A DNA stretch of 64,000 bases. Source: Ottowia sp. SB7-C50. GTDB lineage: Bacteria; Pseudomonadota; Gammaproteobacteria; Burkholderiales; Burkholderiaceae_C. The stretch covers positions 3,472,001 to 3,536,000 of the forward strand of contig NZ_CP136995.1 in assembly GCF_033110285.1 (NCBI RefSeq), in the 5' to 3' direction. Shown here one piece after another: positions 8,901 to 24,757 of this stretch. Under the pieces are notes generated by a model that was given only the letters and a program-made list of their open reading frames with translations, had not been told where the DNA came from and did not search any database. A program made the translations under genes and the position numbers. Position 1 is the stretch's first letter. Each line of letters begins with the position of its first letter.

Positions 8901-9731
8901 ATGGCGGCCCCTGACTCCACCACGCCGTTCATCGACTTCCGCGACGTCTGGCTGGCTTACAACGACGAGTTGCTGGCCAAGGGCCAGTTCGCCGTGGAGG
9001 CCATCGACCTGAAGGTGCGGCAGGGCGAATTCATCGCCATCGTCGGCCCGTCGGGCTGCGGCAAATCGACCTTCATGAAGCTGGCGACGGGCTTGAAGCG
9101 CCCGTCGAGCGGGCAGATCGTGATCGACGGCGCGCCCGTCACCGGGCCGCTGAAGATTTCGGGCATGGCGTTTCAGGCGTCGTCGCTGCTGCCCTGGCGC
9201 ACCACGCTCGACAACGTGCTGCTGCCGCTGGAGATCGTGGAGCCGTACCGCTCTCAATTTAGAAGCAAGAAAGCCCAGTACGTCGAGCGCGCGCGGGCAC
9301 TTTTGCGCCAGGTGGGCCTGGATGGCTATGCGGACAAGTACCCGTGGCAACTGTCGGGCGGCATGCAGCAGCGTGCCAGCATCTGCCGCGCGCTGATCCA
9401 CGAGCCCAAGATGCTGCTGCTGGACGAGCCCTTCGGCGCGCTGGACGCCTTTACGCGAGAAGAGCTGTGGTGCACGCTGCGCGACCTGTGGCAGGCGCAG
9501 CGCTTCAACGTCATCCTGGTCACGCACGACCTGCGTGAAAGCGTCTTTCTGGCCGACACGGTGTATGTGATGAGCAAGAGCCCCGGCCGCTTCGTGGTGC
9601 GGCGCGAGATCGACCTGCCGCGCCCACGCGACCTGGAAGTGACCTACACGCCCGAATTCACCGACATCGTGCATGAGCTGCGCGGCCACATTGGCGCCAT
9701 GCGCAAGACCGGCGTGGAGATGGCGCAATGA
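8901..9731 (+). CDS. ABC transporter ATP-binding protein (SsuB/TauB-like)
   Basis: 276 residues. Walker A GPSGCGKST, Q-loop FQASSLLPW, signature LSGGMQQR, Walker B MLLLDEPFGALD and the switch histidine in LVTHDLRES are all present, so this is a complete nucleotide-binding subunit of the nitrate/sulfonate/taurine importer class. It starts 4 bases after the binding-protein stop and its own stop overlaps the permease start (ATGA), giving tight coupling within the operon. Confidence 0.94.
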   Translation: MAAPDSTTPFIDFRDVWLAYNDELLAKGQFAVEAIDLKVRQGEFIAIVGPSGCGKSTFMKLATGLKRPSSGQIVIDGAPVTGPLKISGMAFQASSLLPWRTTLDNVLLPLEIVEPYRSQFRSKKAQYVERARALLRQVGLDGYADKYPWQLSGGMQQRASICRALIHEPKMLLLDEPFGALDAFTREELWCTLRDLWQAQRFNVILVTHDLRESVFLADTVYVMSKSPGRFVVRREIDLPRPRDLEVTYTPEFTDIVHELRGHIGAMRKTGVEMAQ

Positions 9732-10513
9732 GCATGACCGCCGCCCAACGCCGCCGCATGCTGGAGCGCGCGTCGCCCTTCATCCTGATGGCGATCATCA
9801 TCGTGCTGTGGGAACTGATCTGCCGCGGCTTTCAGGTGTCGGAATTCGTCTTTCCCGCGCCCTCGGCCATCTGGGCCAAGCTGGTGGAGTTTCACGCCGA
9901 AATCGCCAAGCACGCCTGGCGCACCTTCTGGGTGACGATGGTCGGCTTCGGCATCGCCATCGTGGTCGGCGTGCTGCTCGGCTTCATCATCGGCTCGTCA
10001 CGGCTGGCCTACACCGCCATCTACCCGCTGATGACCGCCTTCAACGCCCTGCCCAAGGCAGCGTTCATCCCGATCCTGGTGGTGTGGTTCGGCATCGGCG
10101 TCGGCCCGGCGGTGCTGACGGCTTTCCTGATCTCGTTCTTTCCCATCACCGTCAACATCGCCACCGGCCTGGCCACGCTGGAGCCCGAGCTGGAAGACGT
10201 GCTGCGCGTGCTGGGCGCCAAGCGCTGGGACGTGCTGACCAAGGTCGGCCTGCCGCGCTCCATGCCCTACTTCTGGGGCTCGCTCAAGGTCGCCATCACC
10301 CTGGCCTTCGTCGGCACCACCGTGTCGGAAATGACCGCGTCCAACGAAGGCATCGGCTACCTGCTCATCTCCGCCGGCTCATCCATGCAAATGGCCCTGG
10401 CCTTCGCCGGCCTGCTGGTGGTGGGCGTGATGGCGATGGCTATGTACGAGCTGTTCAGCTTCGTCGAGAAACACACCACGGCGTGGGCGCATCGGGGGTC
10501 GCAGGCGGCTTGA
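9728..10513 (+). CDS. ABC transporter permease (SsuC/TauC-like)
   Basis: 261 residues with about six membrane helices, starting SPFILMAIIIVLWELI. The EAA cytoplasmic loop that contacts the ATPase is visible as EPELEDVLRVLGAKRWDVL with the following GLPRSMPYFWG. It completes the importer with the binding protein and ATPase upstream. The downstream gap to metH (176 bases) has a partial copy of the dispersed repeat (around 10528-10560) and no recognisable gene; the two transcription units converge there. Confidence 0.93.
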   Translation: MSMTAAQRRRMLERASPFILMAIIIVLWELICRGFQVSEFVFPAPSAIWAKLVEFHAEIAKHAWRTFWVTMVGFGIAIVVGVLLGFIIGSSRLAYTAIYPLMTAFNALPKAAFIPILVVWFGIGVGPAVLTAFLISFFPITVNIATGLATLEPELEDVLRVLGAKRWDVLTKVGLPRSMPYFWGSLKVAITLAFVGTTVSEMTASNEGIGYLLISAGSSMQMALAFAGLLVVGVMAMAMYELFSFVEKHTTAWAHRGSQAA

Positions 10514-10689
10514 AGGGATGCCGCCGCGTTTTAGCTACCCTTGCTCAACGAAAGCGCGTCGTGTGACGCCCGCCATCGTGTCGCTGCGGAGCCCGGACGA
10601 TGGCGAAGAACGCCGGACCAGCGGTTATCGCCGTGGCTATTTGCGCCGACGCCAGACTGTCACGACGGCCAGCAGGCCGCAAGCCGCCC

Positions 10690-13488
<2,799 letters not shown>

Positions 13489-13510
13489 GATCTCACCTGA
13501 ACAGGAAACA

Positions 13511-13622
13511 GGCGAGCGTCGTTGCGATGCTATGCATAAGATAGCTGACCGGGCAAGCCTGACAAGCGGTGGTGACCGATTTCCTTCAAAAACCGGCGCC
13601 GCGTGCTGCAACGCTCCTTGAC
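13511..13622 (-). promoter_or_regulatory. Candidate SAH (S-adenosylhomocysteine) riboswitch in the metH leader
   Basis: On the minus strand the leader reads AAGGAGCGTTGCAGCA, then CAGGCTTGCC, then GCAACGACGCTCGCC. The first and last segments pair as P1 (GAGCGT with ACGCTC and TGC with GCA, leaving a small internal loop), as in the SAH element consensus, and the CAGGCT block is the conserved central motif. SAH riboswitches are known upstream of ahcY and metH in beta- and gammaproteobacteria, where SAH binding turns expression on. The 3' end lies about 20 bases before the ATG. Confidence 0.8.
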
Positions 13623-13846
13623 CCGAAGCCGCAATTTTATCCAGCTGGCCAAGACCTTGCGCGCCAGCCGCGCCCCGGTCGGCCGGCTGAGCCGCATCAG
13701 GTCGATTGACAGGCACGCGGCGCTCGGGTAAGGCCGGCACGTGCGGCGGCGGCAGGCGCGTCTTCTTAAAATGCGTACTTTGTCGAAAGAACCGTCATGG
13801 CCTGGGCCATGAAAGGCTTTCATTCTTGAGTCCCAGCGGGGTAAAG

Positions 13847-14758
13847 ATGAACCAGCCTTTTGTTTCCTTGTGTCCAGAGATCACCCGAAGCAACGCCCTG
13901 ACCCTGATCGACTGGCTGGAAGACGAGGACGTGACGCGCTATCTGAGCGACTCGCGCCATGTCTCCCGGTTCATCGAGCAGGTCGTCGGCCGGGTGCAGT
14001 TGCCGATTCTTACCCACGTGTTCAACCAGGGCGGCCGATTCTTCATGGCCTATGACCGGCATAACGTGCCGGTGGGCTTTGTGCGTCTGGTCAAGAACGG
14101 CACCGACTGCGAAATGGTGCTGGTCATCGGCAACCGCGACACCTGGGGCCGCAGTCTCGGCGCCAGCGCGATCCGCGAAGGCATGAAGCTCGCCTTTTTC
14201 GACATGCGGGCCGAAAAGCTCATCGCCAAGATCCACCCCGACAACACGCGGTCGATCAAGGCGTTTCTGCGCAGCGGCTTCGTGCCGGATAGCGAGACGC
14301 CTGCGCTCACGTCACTTGCCATGAGCGCGCAGCGCTATCGTCGGCTGCTGCGCGAAGGTCATGCGACGCAGGCGGCCGGCATTTCCATCACCGAGGTCGA
14401 CAAGGCGCGGCTTTACAGCCTGATCGAGCTGGGCCAATCGGCGGAATACTTTGAGCTGGAGCACGAGATCGAGCGCGCGTTCGTCGTCGATCCAGCGCAA
14501 ATGGCGCAGGATGTCGTCACCATGAACTCCCGGGTCTTGCTGGCGGTGGACGACCAGCCCATGGAGGTTGCGTTGGTGTATCCGGAAGATGCAGACGACG
14601 ATGCCGGCAAGCTGTCGGTCGGCTGCGGCATCGGCACCGCGATCCTGGGATACAAGGCGGGCGATGCCTTCAACTGGCGCGTTTCAAACCGAACCCGCGA
14701 CATCCGCATCAAGCAAGTGCTGTATCAGCCGGAAGCCGCGGGCGACTTCCACTTGTAG
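13847..14758 (+). CDS. GNAT acetyltransferase fused to an Rnk/GreA-GreB C-terminal domain
   Basis: 303 residues in two parts. Residues ~1-165 are a GNAT fold (GFVRLV, then RSLGASAIREGMKLAFFDMRA, then IHPDNTRSIKAFLRSGF). Residues ~175-303 match Rnk, the regulator of nucleoside diphosphate kinase: VVTMNSRV, the LVYPEDADD-type strand, LSVGCGIGTAILGYKAGD and the terminal YQPEAAGD. Rnk carries a GreA/GreB C-terminal fold that binds RNA polymerase, so the protein may be an RNAP-associated acetyltransferase; that is inference. ATG 13847 follows a weak GGGGTAAAG. Convergent with znuA, 21 bases apart. Confidence 0.85.
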   Translation: MNQPFVSLCPEITRSNALTLIDWLEDEDVTRYLSDSRHVSRFIEQVVGRVQLPILTHVFNQGGRFFMAYDRHNVPVGFVRLVKNGTDCEMVLVIGNRDTWGRSLGASAIREGMKLAFFDMRAEKLIAKIHPDNTRSIKAFLRSGFVPDSETPALTSLAMSAQRYRRLLREGHATQAAGISITEVDKARLYSLIELGQSAEYFELEHEIERAFVVDPAQMAQDVVTMNSRVLLAVDDQPMEVALVYPEDADDDAGKLSVGCGIGTAILGYKAGDAFNWRVSNRTRDIRIKQVLYQPEAAGDFHL

Positions 14759-14779
14759 CTTCGGGCGCGGCGTTCCGAT

Positions 14780-15774
<995 letters not shown>

Positions 15775-15780
15775 GGCGCA

Positions 15781-16674
15781 TCAGGCTTGAAGGTGACGGC
15801 GCCGCCGCTGCCCGCCGCGCCACGCCCCGTGGCGACCAACGACCAGCGACACCAGATACGCCGCCCCCAGCCCCAGCACGATGGTCGGGCTGGTCGGCCA
15901 ATCGGCGTGGTAGCTGATCAGCAGCCCCGCCACGCCCGCCACCAGCGCCAGCGCCGCGGCCAGCGCCATCAGCGCCGGCACGCTGCGCACCCACAGGCGC
16001 GCGGTGGCGGCGGGCAGCACCATGATGCCGACGGCCATCAACGTGCCCAGCGCATGAAAACCAGCCACCAGGTTGATCACCAGCAGCCCCAGAAAACCGT
16101 AGTGCGCCAGCGGCGACAGGCGGCTCACGCTGCGCAAAAACTGCGGGTCCAGGCATTCGAGCAGCAGCGCGCGGTACATCACGGCCAGCGCCAGCAGCGT
16201 GAAGATCGCGATGCCCACCAGCAGGCCAAGCGCGGCGTCGTTCAGCGCCAGCACGGTGCCGAACAGCACATGCAGCAGATCGACGCTGCTGCCGCGCGTG
16301 GAGATGATCAGCACGCCCAGCGCCAGACTGAGCAGATAGAACGCGGCCAGGCTGGCGTCCTCGCGCAGCACCGTGGAGCGCGCCACCAGCCCCGAGCCGA
16401 TGGCCACCAGCAGCCCGGCGACGATGCCGCCGAACGTCATGGCCGGCAGCGACAGCCCCGCCAGCAGGTAGCCGATGGCCGCGCCCGGCAGGATGGCGTG
16501 CGCCATGGCGTCGCCGGTCAGGCTCATGCGGCGCAGCAGCAAGAACACGCCGACCGGCGCGCAACTGAGCGACAGCGCCACGCAGCCCACCAGCGCGCGG
16601 CGCATGAAGCCGAATTCGACCAGCGGGCCGACCAGCAGCGCCCACAGGCCGGTGTCGGCGAGGTCGGGCGTCAT
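15781..16674 (-). CDS. znuB: Zinc ABC transporter permease
   Basis: 297 residues with about eight hydrophobic segments, of the ABC-3 permease family (MRRALVGCVALSLSCAPVGVFLLLRRMSLTGDAMAHAILPG is the family signature region). It moves zinc across the inner membrane with ZnuC and ZnuA. Its ATG overlaps the znuC stop by four bases, so the two are translationally coupled. Confidence 0.93.
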   Translation of the reverse strand: MTPDLADTGLWALLVGPLVEFGFMRRALVGCVALSLSCAPVGVFLLLRRMSLTGDAMAHAILPGAAIGYLLAGLSLPAMTFGGIVAGLLVAIGSGLVARSTVLREDASLAAFYLLSLALGVLIISTRGSSVDLLHVLFGTVLALNDAALGLLVGIAIFTLLALAVMYRALLLECLDPQFLRSVSRLSPLAHYGFLGLLVINLVAGFHALGTLMAVGIMVLPAATARLWVRSVPALMALAAALALVAGVAGLLISYHADWPTSPTIVLGLGAAYLVSLVVGRHGAWRGGQRRRRHLQA

Positions 16675-17537
16675 GGCTGTGGCTCCCTCGCACCGCGGGG
16701 CAGCGGCTCGGCCTGTCCTGAGCTTGTCGAAGGAATGTGAGGGGCCGCGGCGCTCCGATGATCATGGTCGTGGTGGTGGCCGTGGCTGTACGCAGCCTCG
16801 CCCACCGCCACCTCACACACCGGCGCCCGCGCATCGAACGCCTCGGGCATGGCGCGCAGGCGTTGCTGATTGGCGGGGTTCAGCACGTCGGCGGTCGGCC
16901 CCCAGGCCACCAGCTCGCGCGCCAGCATCAGGGTGTCGGGGAAGGCCTCGCGCACCTGGTGCAGGTCGTGCAGCACGGCCAGCACCGTCTTGCCGGCCGC
17001 GTGCCATTGCCGCAGCAGTTGCAGCAAATCGGCCGTGGTGCGCTGGTCGATGGCCGAAAAGGGCTCATCCAGCAGCAAAATGGGCGCATCCTGCAGCATC
17101 AGGCGTGCAAACAGCGTGCGCTGCAGTTGCCCGCCCGACAGGGTGTCGAGCGGCTGGCGGGCATGCCCTTCCAGCCCTACGGCGGCCAGCGCGGCCCGGA
17201 CGCGCTCGCGCTGGTCGCCCGAAAAGCCGCCAAACGCCCCCGTTTCATGCCACAGCCCCATGGCGGCGAATTCGCCCACCCCAATCGGAAACCCACGCTC
17301 CAGCGTGGCCTGCTGCGGCAGGTAGGCCACACGCTGGCCTGCCAGTCCGTCAATGCGCCCGCCAAGGGGCTTGAGCAGCCCGGCCAGCGCCTTGATCAGT
17401 GTCGACTTGCCGGCGCCGTTGGGCCCCACCACGGCCAACAGCGCGCCGGGCCGGATCACGCCCGACACGTGGTGCACGGCGGGGTGCCCGTCGTAGCCCA
17501 GCGTCAGGTCGTGCAGGGTGATGGCTTGCGGCGCCAA
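16671..17537 (-). CDS. znuC: Zinc ABC transporter ATP-binding protein
   Basis: 288 residues from a TTG start. Walker A GPNGAGKST, signature LSGGQLQR, Walker B ILLLDEPFSAID and switch His in LHDLHQ are intact. The start at TTG 17537 fits family alignment (ITLHDLTLGY) and lies one base after the stop of a 44-codon frame (17539-17673), so coupling could replace a strong initiation site. The last ~20 residues (STSSGQAEPLPRG...) derive from a CCTGAGCTTGTCGAAGG repeat that reads in frame into the gene end at 16709-16734. A His-rich tail (YSHGHHHDHDH) precedes that. Confidence 0.93.
   Translation of the reverse strand: MAPQAITLHDLTLGYDGHPAVHHVSGVIRPGALLAVVGPNGAGKSTLIKALAGLLKPLGGRIDGLAGQRVAYLPQQATLERGFPIGVGEFAAMGLWHETGAFGGFSGDQRERVRAALAAVGLEGHARQPLDTLSGGQLQRTLFARLMLQDAPILLLDEPFSAIDQRTTADLLQLLRQWHAAGKTVLAVLHDLHQVREAFPDTLMLARELVAWGPTADVLNPANQQRLRAMPEAFDARAPVCEVAVGEAAYSHGHHHDHDHRSAAAPHIPSTSSGQAEPLPRGAREPQP
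16709..16734. repeat. Dispersed CCTGAGCTTGTCGAAGG element overlapping the znuC 3' end
   Basis: The word TGTCCTGAGCTTGTCGAAGG is a common intergenic repeat of proteobacteria. Here it is read in frame as STSSGQA near the ZnuC C-terminus. Only one copy was noticed in the window. Confidence 0.6.
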
Positions 17538-17538
17538 C

Positions 17539-17673
17539 TCAGGCCCCTCCGCCCTGCAGCGCCCAGCGCCACAGCAGCAACAGGGCAGCGCCCAGCAGCG
17601 CCGCGATCAGCAGACGCCAGCCGGCCGAGCGCAGCAGCAGCGGCAGACGGCGAAGCGGCAAGGGAGGGGTCAT
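17539..17673 (-). CDS. Possible 44-residue single-helix membrane peptide upstream of znuC
   Basis: An ATG frame of 44 codons encoding a basic N-terminus (TPPLPLRRLPLLLR) and one hydrophobic helix (LLIAALLGAALLLLWRWAL). Its TGA lies one base before the TTG of znuC, an arrangement suited to translational coupling. No good ribosome site is seen before its ATG. It may be a real small membrane protein, or simply a leader frame that carries ribosomes to znuC. No homologue is recognised. Confidence 0.4.
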   Translation of the reverse strand: MTPPLPLRRLPLLLRSAGWRLLIAALLGAALLLLWRWALQGGGA

Positions 17674-17741
17674 GGGCAAAAAAGGGACAACTCACGAAGG
17701 CTTGGGTCCGAAAGCCATGCACTTGAAAACGCCTTTTCATC

Positions 17742-17814
17742 CGTCATTTCCGCACAGGCGGCAATCCAAGGGCGCATCCGCGGTTGACTGAATGGCCGCC
17801 TGCGCGGGAATGAC
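17742..17814. repeat. REP-like inverted repeat (GTCATTCCCGCGCAGGCGG family), degenerate copy
   Basis: CGTCATTTCCGCACAGGCGG facing CCGCCTGCGCGGGAATGAC across about 30 bases. One arm is degraded. It lies between the zinc-uptake operon and its regulatory region. Confidence 0.7.
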
Positions 17815-17849
17815 TCAGCTTTTCAAGTGTTGGCTTCCCAAGCCTAAAA

Positions 17850-17904
17850 TGCAAGAAACTTGCAACAAGCCAGAGGGAGCGCGATCATATCGCAACTGAG
17901 TTGC
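17850..17904. promoter_or_regulatory. Paired palindromes, candidate Zur operators
   Basis: TGCAAGAAACTTGCA (17850-17864) and GCAACTGAGTTGC (17892-17904) share the pattern GCAA-N5-TTGC, centred about 41 bases apart (four helical turns). They lie in the divergent gap between znuC and the Fur-family gene, where a zinc-responsive repressor would be expected to act on both units. No other copy was noticed in the window. Binding by the adjacent regulator is inferred. Confidence 0.6.
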
Positions 17905-17940
17905 AATAATGCACGCTGTTCAAACCCCGCGCACCACCCC

Positions 17941-18435
17941 ATGCCCGCCTTCGACCCCGCCACCCTCGGCCCGCGCCTGCACCGCGCGGGCCTGCGCAGC
18001 ACGCGCGCGGTGCTGGGCGTGGCGGGCGTGTTCAGCGCGGCCGGGCCAGCCTGGGCGCCGACGCACGCCGACGTGGCCGCCGCGCTGGCGCAGGCGGGCG
18101 AGCCGGTCAATGCCGTCACGCTGTACCGTCTGCTGGACCGTCTGGTCGCCGCCGGCCTGCTGGCGCGGCACACCGCCCCGGGCGAGCGCGCGTGGCGCTT
18201 TCGCTGGCAGGGCGTGGACGCCGCCGCCGCGCCGGCCGGCGTTCCGCACTTTGAATGCGACGCCTGCCACACCCAGTTTCCGCTGCAGGGCGCCGACGCA
18301 CCGACGCAGGCCGTGGCCGACGCGCTGCGCCGCACGCTGGCCGAGCACGGCCACACCGCCGCACGCGTCGATCTGGCCGTGCACGGCACCTGCGCGGGCT
18401 GCCGTGATGACGGCGAAGGCGCGCCTCACTCCTGA
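17941..18435 (+). CDS. zur: Fur-family transcriptional regulator, probable zinc uptake regulator
   Basis: 164 residues. The N-terminal winged helix (THADVAAALAQAGEPVNAVTLYRLLDRLVAAGLLARH) and C-terminal metal domain with FECDACHTQF and HGTCAGCRDD, two Cys-x2-Cys pairs for the structural zinc site, fit the Fur/Zur family. Placement divergent to znuCBA with palindromes between makes Zur the likely subtype. I chose ATG 17941; an upstream frame from 17860 would run through both palindromes. The sequence cannot by itself exclude Fur or PerR function. Confidence 0.85.
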   Translation: MPAFDPATLGPRLHRAGLRSTRAVLGVAGVFSAAGPAWAPTHADVAAALAQAGEPVNAVTLYRLLDRLVAAGLLARHTAPGERAWRFRWQGVDAAAAPAGVPHFECDACHTQFPLQGADAPTQAVADALRRTLAEHGHTAARVDLAVHGTCAGCRDDGEGAPHS

Positions 18436-18484
18436 TTTTATAGCTACCTGCGCTTGTATGACAGGCGCTGGCACCTGATTTCGG
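18431..18484. repeat. Dispersed ~60-bp repeat, intergenic copy
   Basis: CCTGATTTTATAGCTACCTG followed by CGCTTGTATGACAGGCGCTGG. It begins at the end of the Fur-family gene, overlapping its last codon and stop region. Confidence 0.75.
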
Positions 18485-18492
18485 CCTGCAGA

Positions 18493-18615
18493 CCCAACAG
18501 CCGGACGCAGAGGACGCAGAGATTTCGCAGAGGACGCAGAAAAAAAAACAAAGAATCTTTTGGCTGTTTCTTTCGCGTCCTTCGCGAACCCTTCGCGTCC
18601 TTCGCGTCCGGTATT
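18493..18615. repeat. Short-word repeat block, CGCAGAGGA / TTCGCGTCC
   Basis: The left part repeats GGACGCAGA, CGCAGAGGACGCAG and a run of nine A; the right part repeats CCTTCGCG four times. Blocks of this type occur in many bacterial genomes between genes. It fills the gap between the Fur-family and threonine deaminase genes, which converge. Confidence 0.7.
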
Positions 18616-18635
18616 CGGTATCAGGGAACCCACCC

Positions 18636-19844
18636 TCACTTCCCACCCAGCCAGCGCGCCTCCAGCCCCTCGGCCTTCAGCCGCGCCAGCAGTTCCTCGA
18701 TGTGCGCGGCGTCGCGCGTCTGCAGCACCATCTCGATCTCGACGTTTTGCGCCGCCAGCAGGGTGAAGGCGCGCTGGTGGTGAATCTCCTGCACGTTGGC
18801 GCCGCATTCGGCCACCAGCGCCGTCACGCGCGCCAGCGAGCCGGGCACGTCGCGCGCGCTGACGACGATGCGCGCCAGGCGCCCTGATCGCACCATGCCG
18901 CGCCCAATGATGGCCGCCAGCAGCATCGGGTCGATGTTGCCGCCCGACAGCACCAGCCCCACGCGGCGGTCCTTGAACTGCTCTGGATGCCGCAGCAGCG
19001 CCGCCAGCGCCGCCGCGCCCGCGCCTTCGGACAGTGTTTTCTCGATCTCCAGCAGCATGACGATGGCCTGCTCGATGTCGCCCTCGTCCACCAGCAGCAG
19101 GTCATCGACGTGCTGGCGGATCAGCGGCAGGCACAGCGCGCCGGGGCTGCTGACGGCGATGCCCTCGGCGATGGTGCTGGCACCCTGTGGGTGCGCACTG
19201 CCGGTGATGGCGTTTACCGCGCCCGGAAAGCGCGCCGTCTGCACGCCCACCACGCGGATGCCGGGCTGGATCGCCTTGACCGCCGTCGCCACGCCGCTGA
19301 TGAGGCCACCGCCGCCAATCGGCACCACCAACGTGTCCAGATCAGGCCGCTCGTCCAGCATCTCCAGCGCCAGCGTGCCCTGGCCGGCCATGATGGCGGG
19401 GTCGTCGAACGGGTGGACGAAAGTCAGCCCTTGCTCGCGCGCCAGGGCCCGTGCATGCTCGCTGGCGGCATCGAGCGTGTCGCCGTGCAGGATGACTTCG
19501 GCGCCGAAACCGCGCGTGCGCGCCACCTTCACGCCCGGGGTGAAGCGCGGCATGACGATGACGGCGCGAATGCCCAGCCGCTGCGCATGAAACGCCACGC
19601 CCTGCGCGTGGTTGCCGGCGCTCATGGCCACCACGCCGCGCGCACGCTCCTCATTCGATAGCTGCACCAGCTTGTTGCACGCGCCCCGCTCCTTGAACGA
19701 GGCGGTGAACTGCAGGTTTTCCATCTTCAGGAAAACGTGCGCGCCCGTCACCTGCGACAGCGTGCGCGATTCGACGCAGGGCGTGTCGAGCACCTGGCCC
19801 TGCAGGCGGGCGGCGGCGGCTTGGATGTCGGCGAGTTGGAGCAT
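18636..19844 (-). CDS. ilvA: Threonine ammonia-lyase, short form with C-terminal ACT domain
   Basis: 402 residues. The fold type II PLP core has the Schiff-base lysine in TASFKERGA (Lys51), SAGNHAQGVA and the PLP phosphate loop GGGGLISG. After about residue 325 there is a single ACT-like domain (ARIVVSARDVPGSLARVTALVAECGANVQEI). Length and domain layout match the short TdcB/IlvA2-type threonine deaminases, which convert threonine to 2-oxobutanoate and ammonia for isoleucine synthesis or threonine breakdown. It stands alone, with no isoleucine pathway gene adjacent. Confidence 0.9.
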   Translation of the reverse strand: MLQLADIQAAAARLQGQVLDTPCVESRTLSQVTGAHVFLKMENLQFTASFKERGACNKLVQLSNEERARGVVAMSAGNHAQGVAFHAQRLGIRAVIVMPRFTPGVKVARTRGFGAEVILHGDTLDAASEHARALAREQGLTFVHPFDDPAIMAGQGTLALEMLDERPDLDTLVVPIGGGGLISGVATAVKAIQPGIRVVGVQTARFPGAVNAITGSAHPQGASTIAEGIAVSSPGALCLPLIRQHVDDLLLVDEGDIEQAIVMLLEIEKTLSEGAGAAALAALLRHPEQFKDRRVGLVLSGGNIDPMLLAAIIGRGMVRSGRLARIVVSARDVPGSLARVTALVAECGANVQEIHHQRAFTLLAAQNVEIEMVLQTRDAAHIEELLARLKAEGLEARWLGGK

Positions 19845-19890
19845 GGGCTGGATTGTCGCGTGGCTGAAGGCTCAAAAGGCCGCGAAGCAG

Positions 19891-19980
19891 GCCATGCCAG
19901 GGCGCGGCGGAGCGGGCTTGGCCCGGCCGCTCGCGTCGTCCCCCTGGGGGAAAGGCGGCCGAAGGCCGACTCAGGGGGAA
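19891..19980. repeat. ~90-bp gene-end repeat, reverse copy
   Basis: The reverse complement reads CCCCCTGAGTCGGCC...CCCCCAGGGGGACGACGCGA...CGGGCCAAGCCCGCTCC, the same order of blocks as the copies at 42301, 43357 and 44670. Its CCCCCTGA supplies the stop codon of the PACE gene. Confidence 0.75.
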
Positions 19981-20408
19981 TCTATGCCCGCCGGCAACCC
20001 GAACAAGCGGTCAAACACCCAGGTGAAGACGAGGGTGTAGACCAGAAAGAACAGCAGCAGCCCCACGTCCAGCAGCAGCGCCTGCCACAGGCTCACGTCC
20101 AGCCACCAGGCGATGAACGGCACCAGCCACAGCAGCAGCCCGCCTTCAAAGCCGATGGCATGCGCGACGCGGCGCGCCACGCTGCGCCCGCGCGCCGGCT
20201 GGCGGCGTTCCCAGCGCTCGAACAGCGCGTTGAACACCAGGTTCCACACCACCGCAATGGCCGAACTGCCCACCGCCACGCCGCCCGAGCTGCCCATGCC
20301 GTGGTCGGTGAACGCGGCCAGCGCCACCGTCACCACGGCGATGGCGATCAGTTCGTAGAGCGCGACGTAGATCAGCCGGCGGCGCGGGCCCTGCAGCGAC
20401 AGCAGCAT
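19971..20408 (-). CDS. PACE-family (AceI-like) efflux transporter
   Basis: 145 residues, four membrane helices in two tandem bacterial transmembrane pair domains. The first starts RRRLIYVALYELIAIAVVT with the conserved helix-1 glutamate (YE); the second starts RVAHAIGFEGGLLLWLVPFIAWWL. PACE proteins such as AceI export chlorhexidine and short polyamines using the proton gradient. Start at ATG 20408 gives family length; a longer frame to 20468 has no homologous sequence. The last residues and stop come from the gene-end repeat. It diverges from the NRPS gene. Confidence 0.85.
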   Translation of the reverse strand: MLLSLQGPRRRLIYVALYELIAIAVVTVALAAFTDHGMGSSGGVAVGSSAIAVVWNLVFNALFERWERRQPARGRSVARRVAHAIGFEGGLLLWLVPFIAWWLDVSLWQALLLDVGLLLFFLVYTLVFTWVFDRLFGLPAGIDSP

Positions 20409-20571
20409 CGGGAGAGGGGGCAGACATGTCGGGAATGTACCGAAGCCGATTGCGGCGCCGTCCGGCAACCGTGCTGCACAACACGGGCTACCATGTGCCG
20501 CTTGCTGTCACTGTCAACCGCCACCTTCCGTGCCGCGTGAAGGCTGGGCTTCCTCCGCTCCACCTTTGTCC

Positions 20572-24645
<4,074 letters not shown>

Positions 24646-24757
24646 TCGGCCTGCGGCATTCGCCCTCAGCGGGGACGACGCGGAGGGTCGGGCAGGCCCC
24701 GACCACGGCGTCCGGGCGTGGCGGGCGCCGTGGCGCTGTGTGTGGGCGGCCTGAGCG

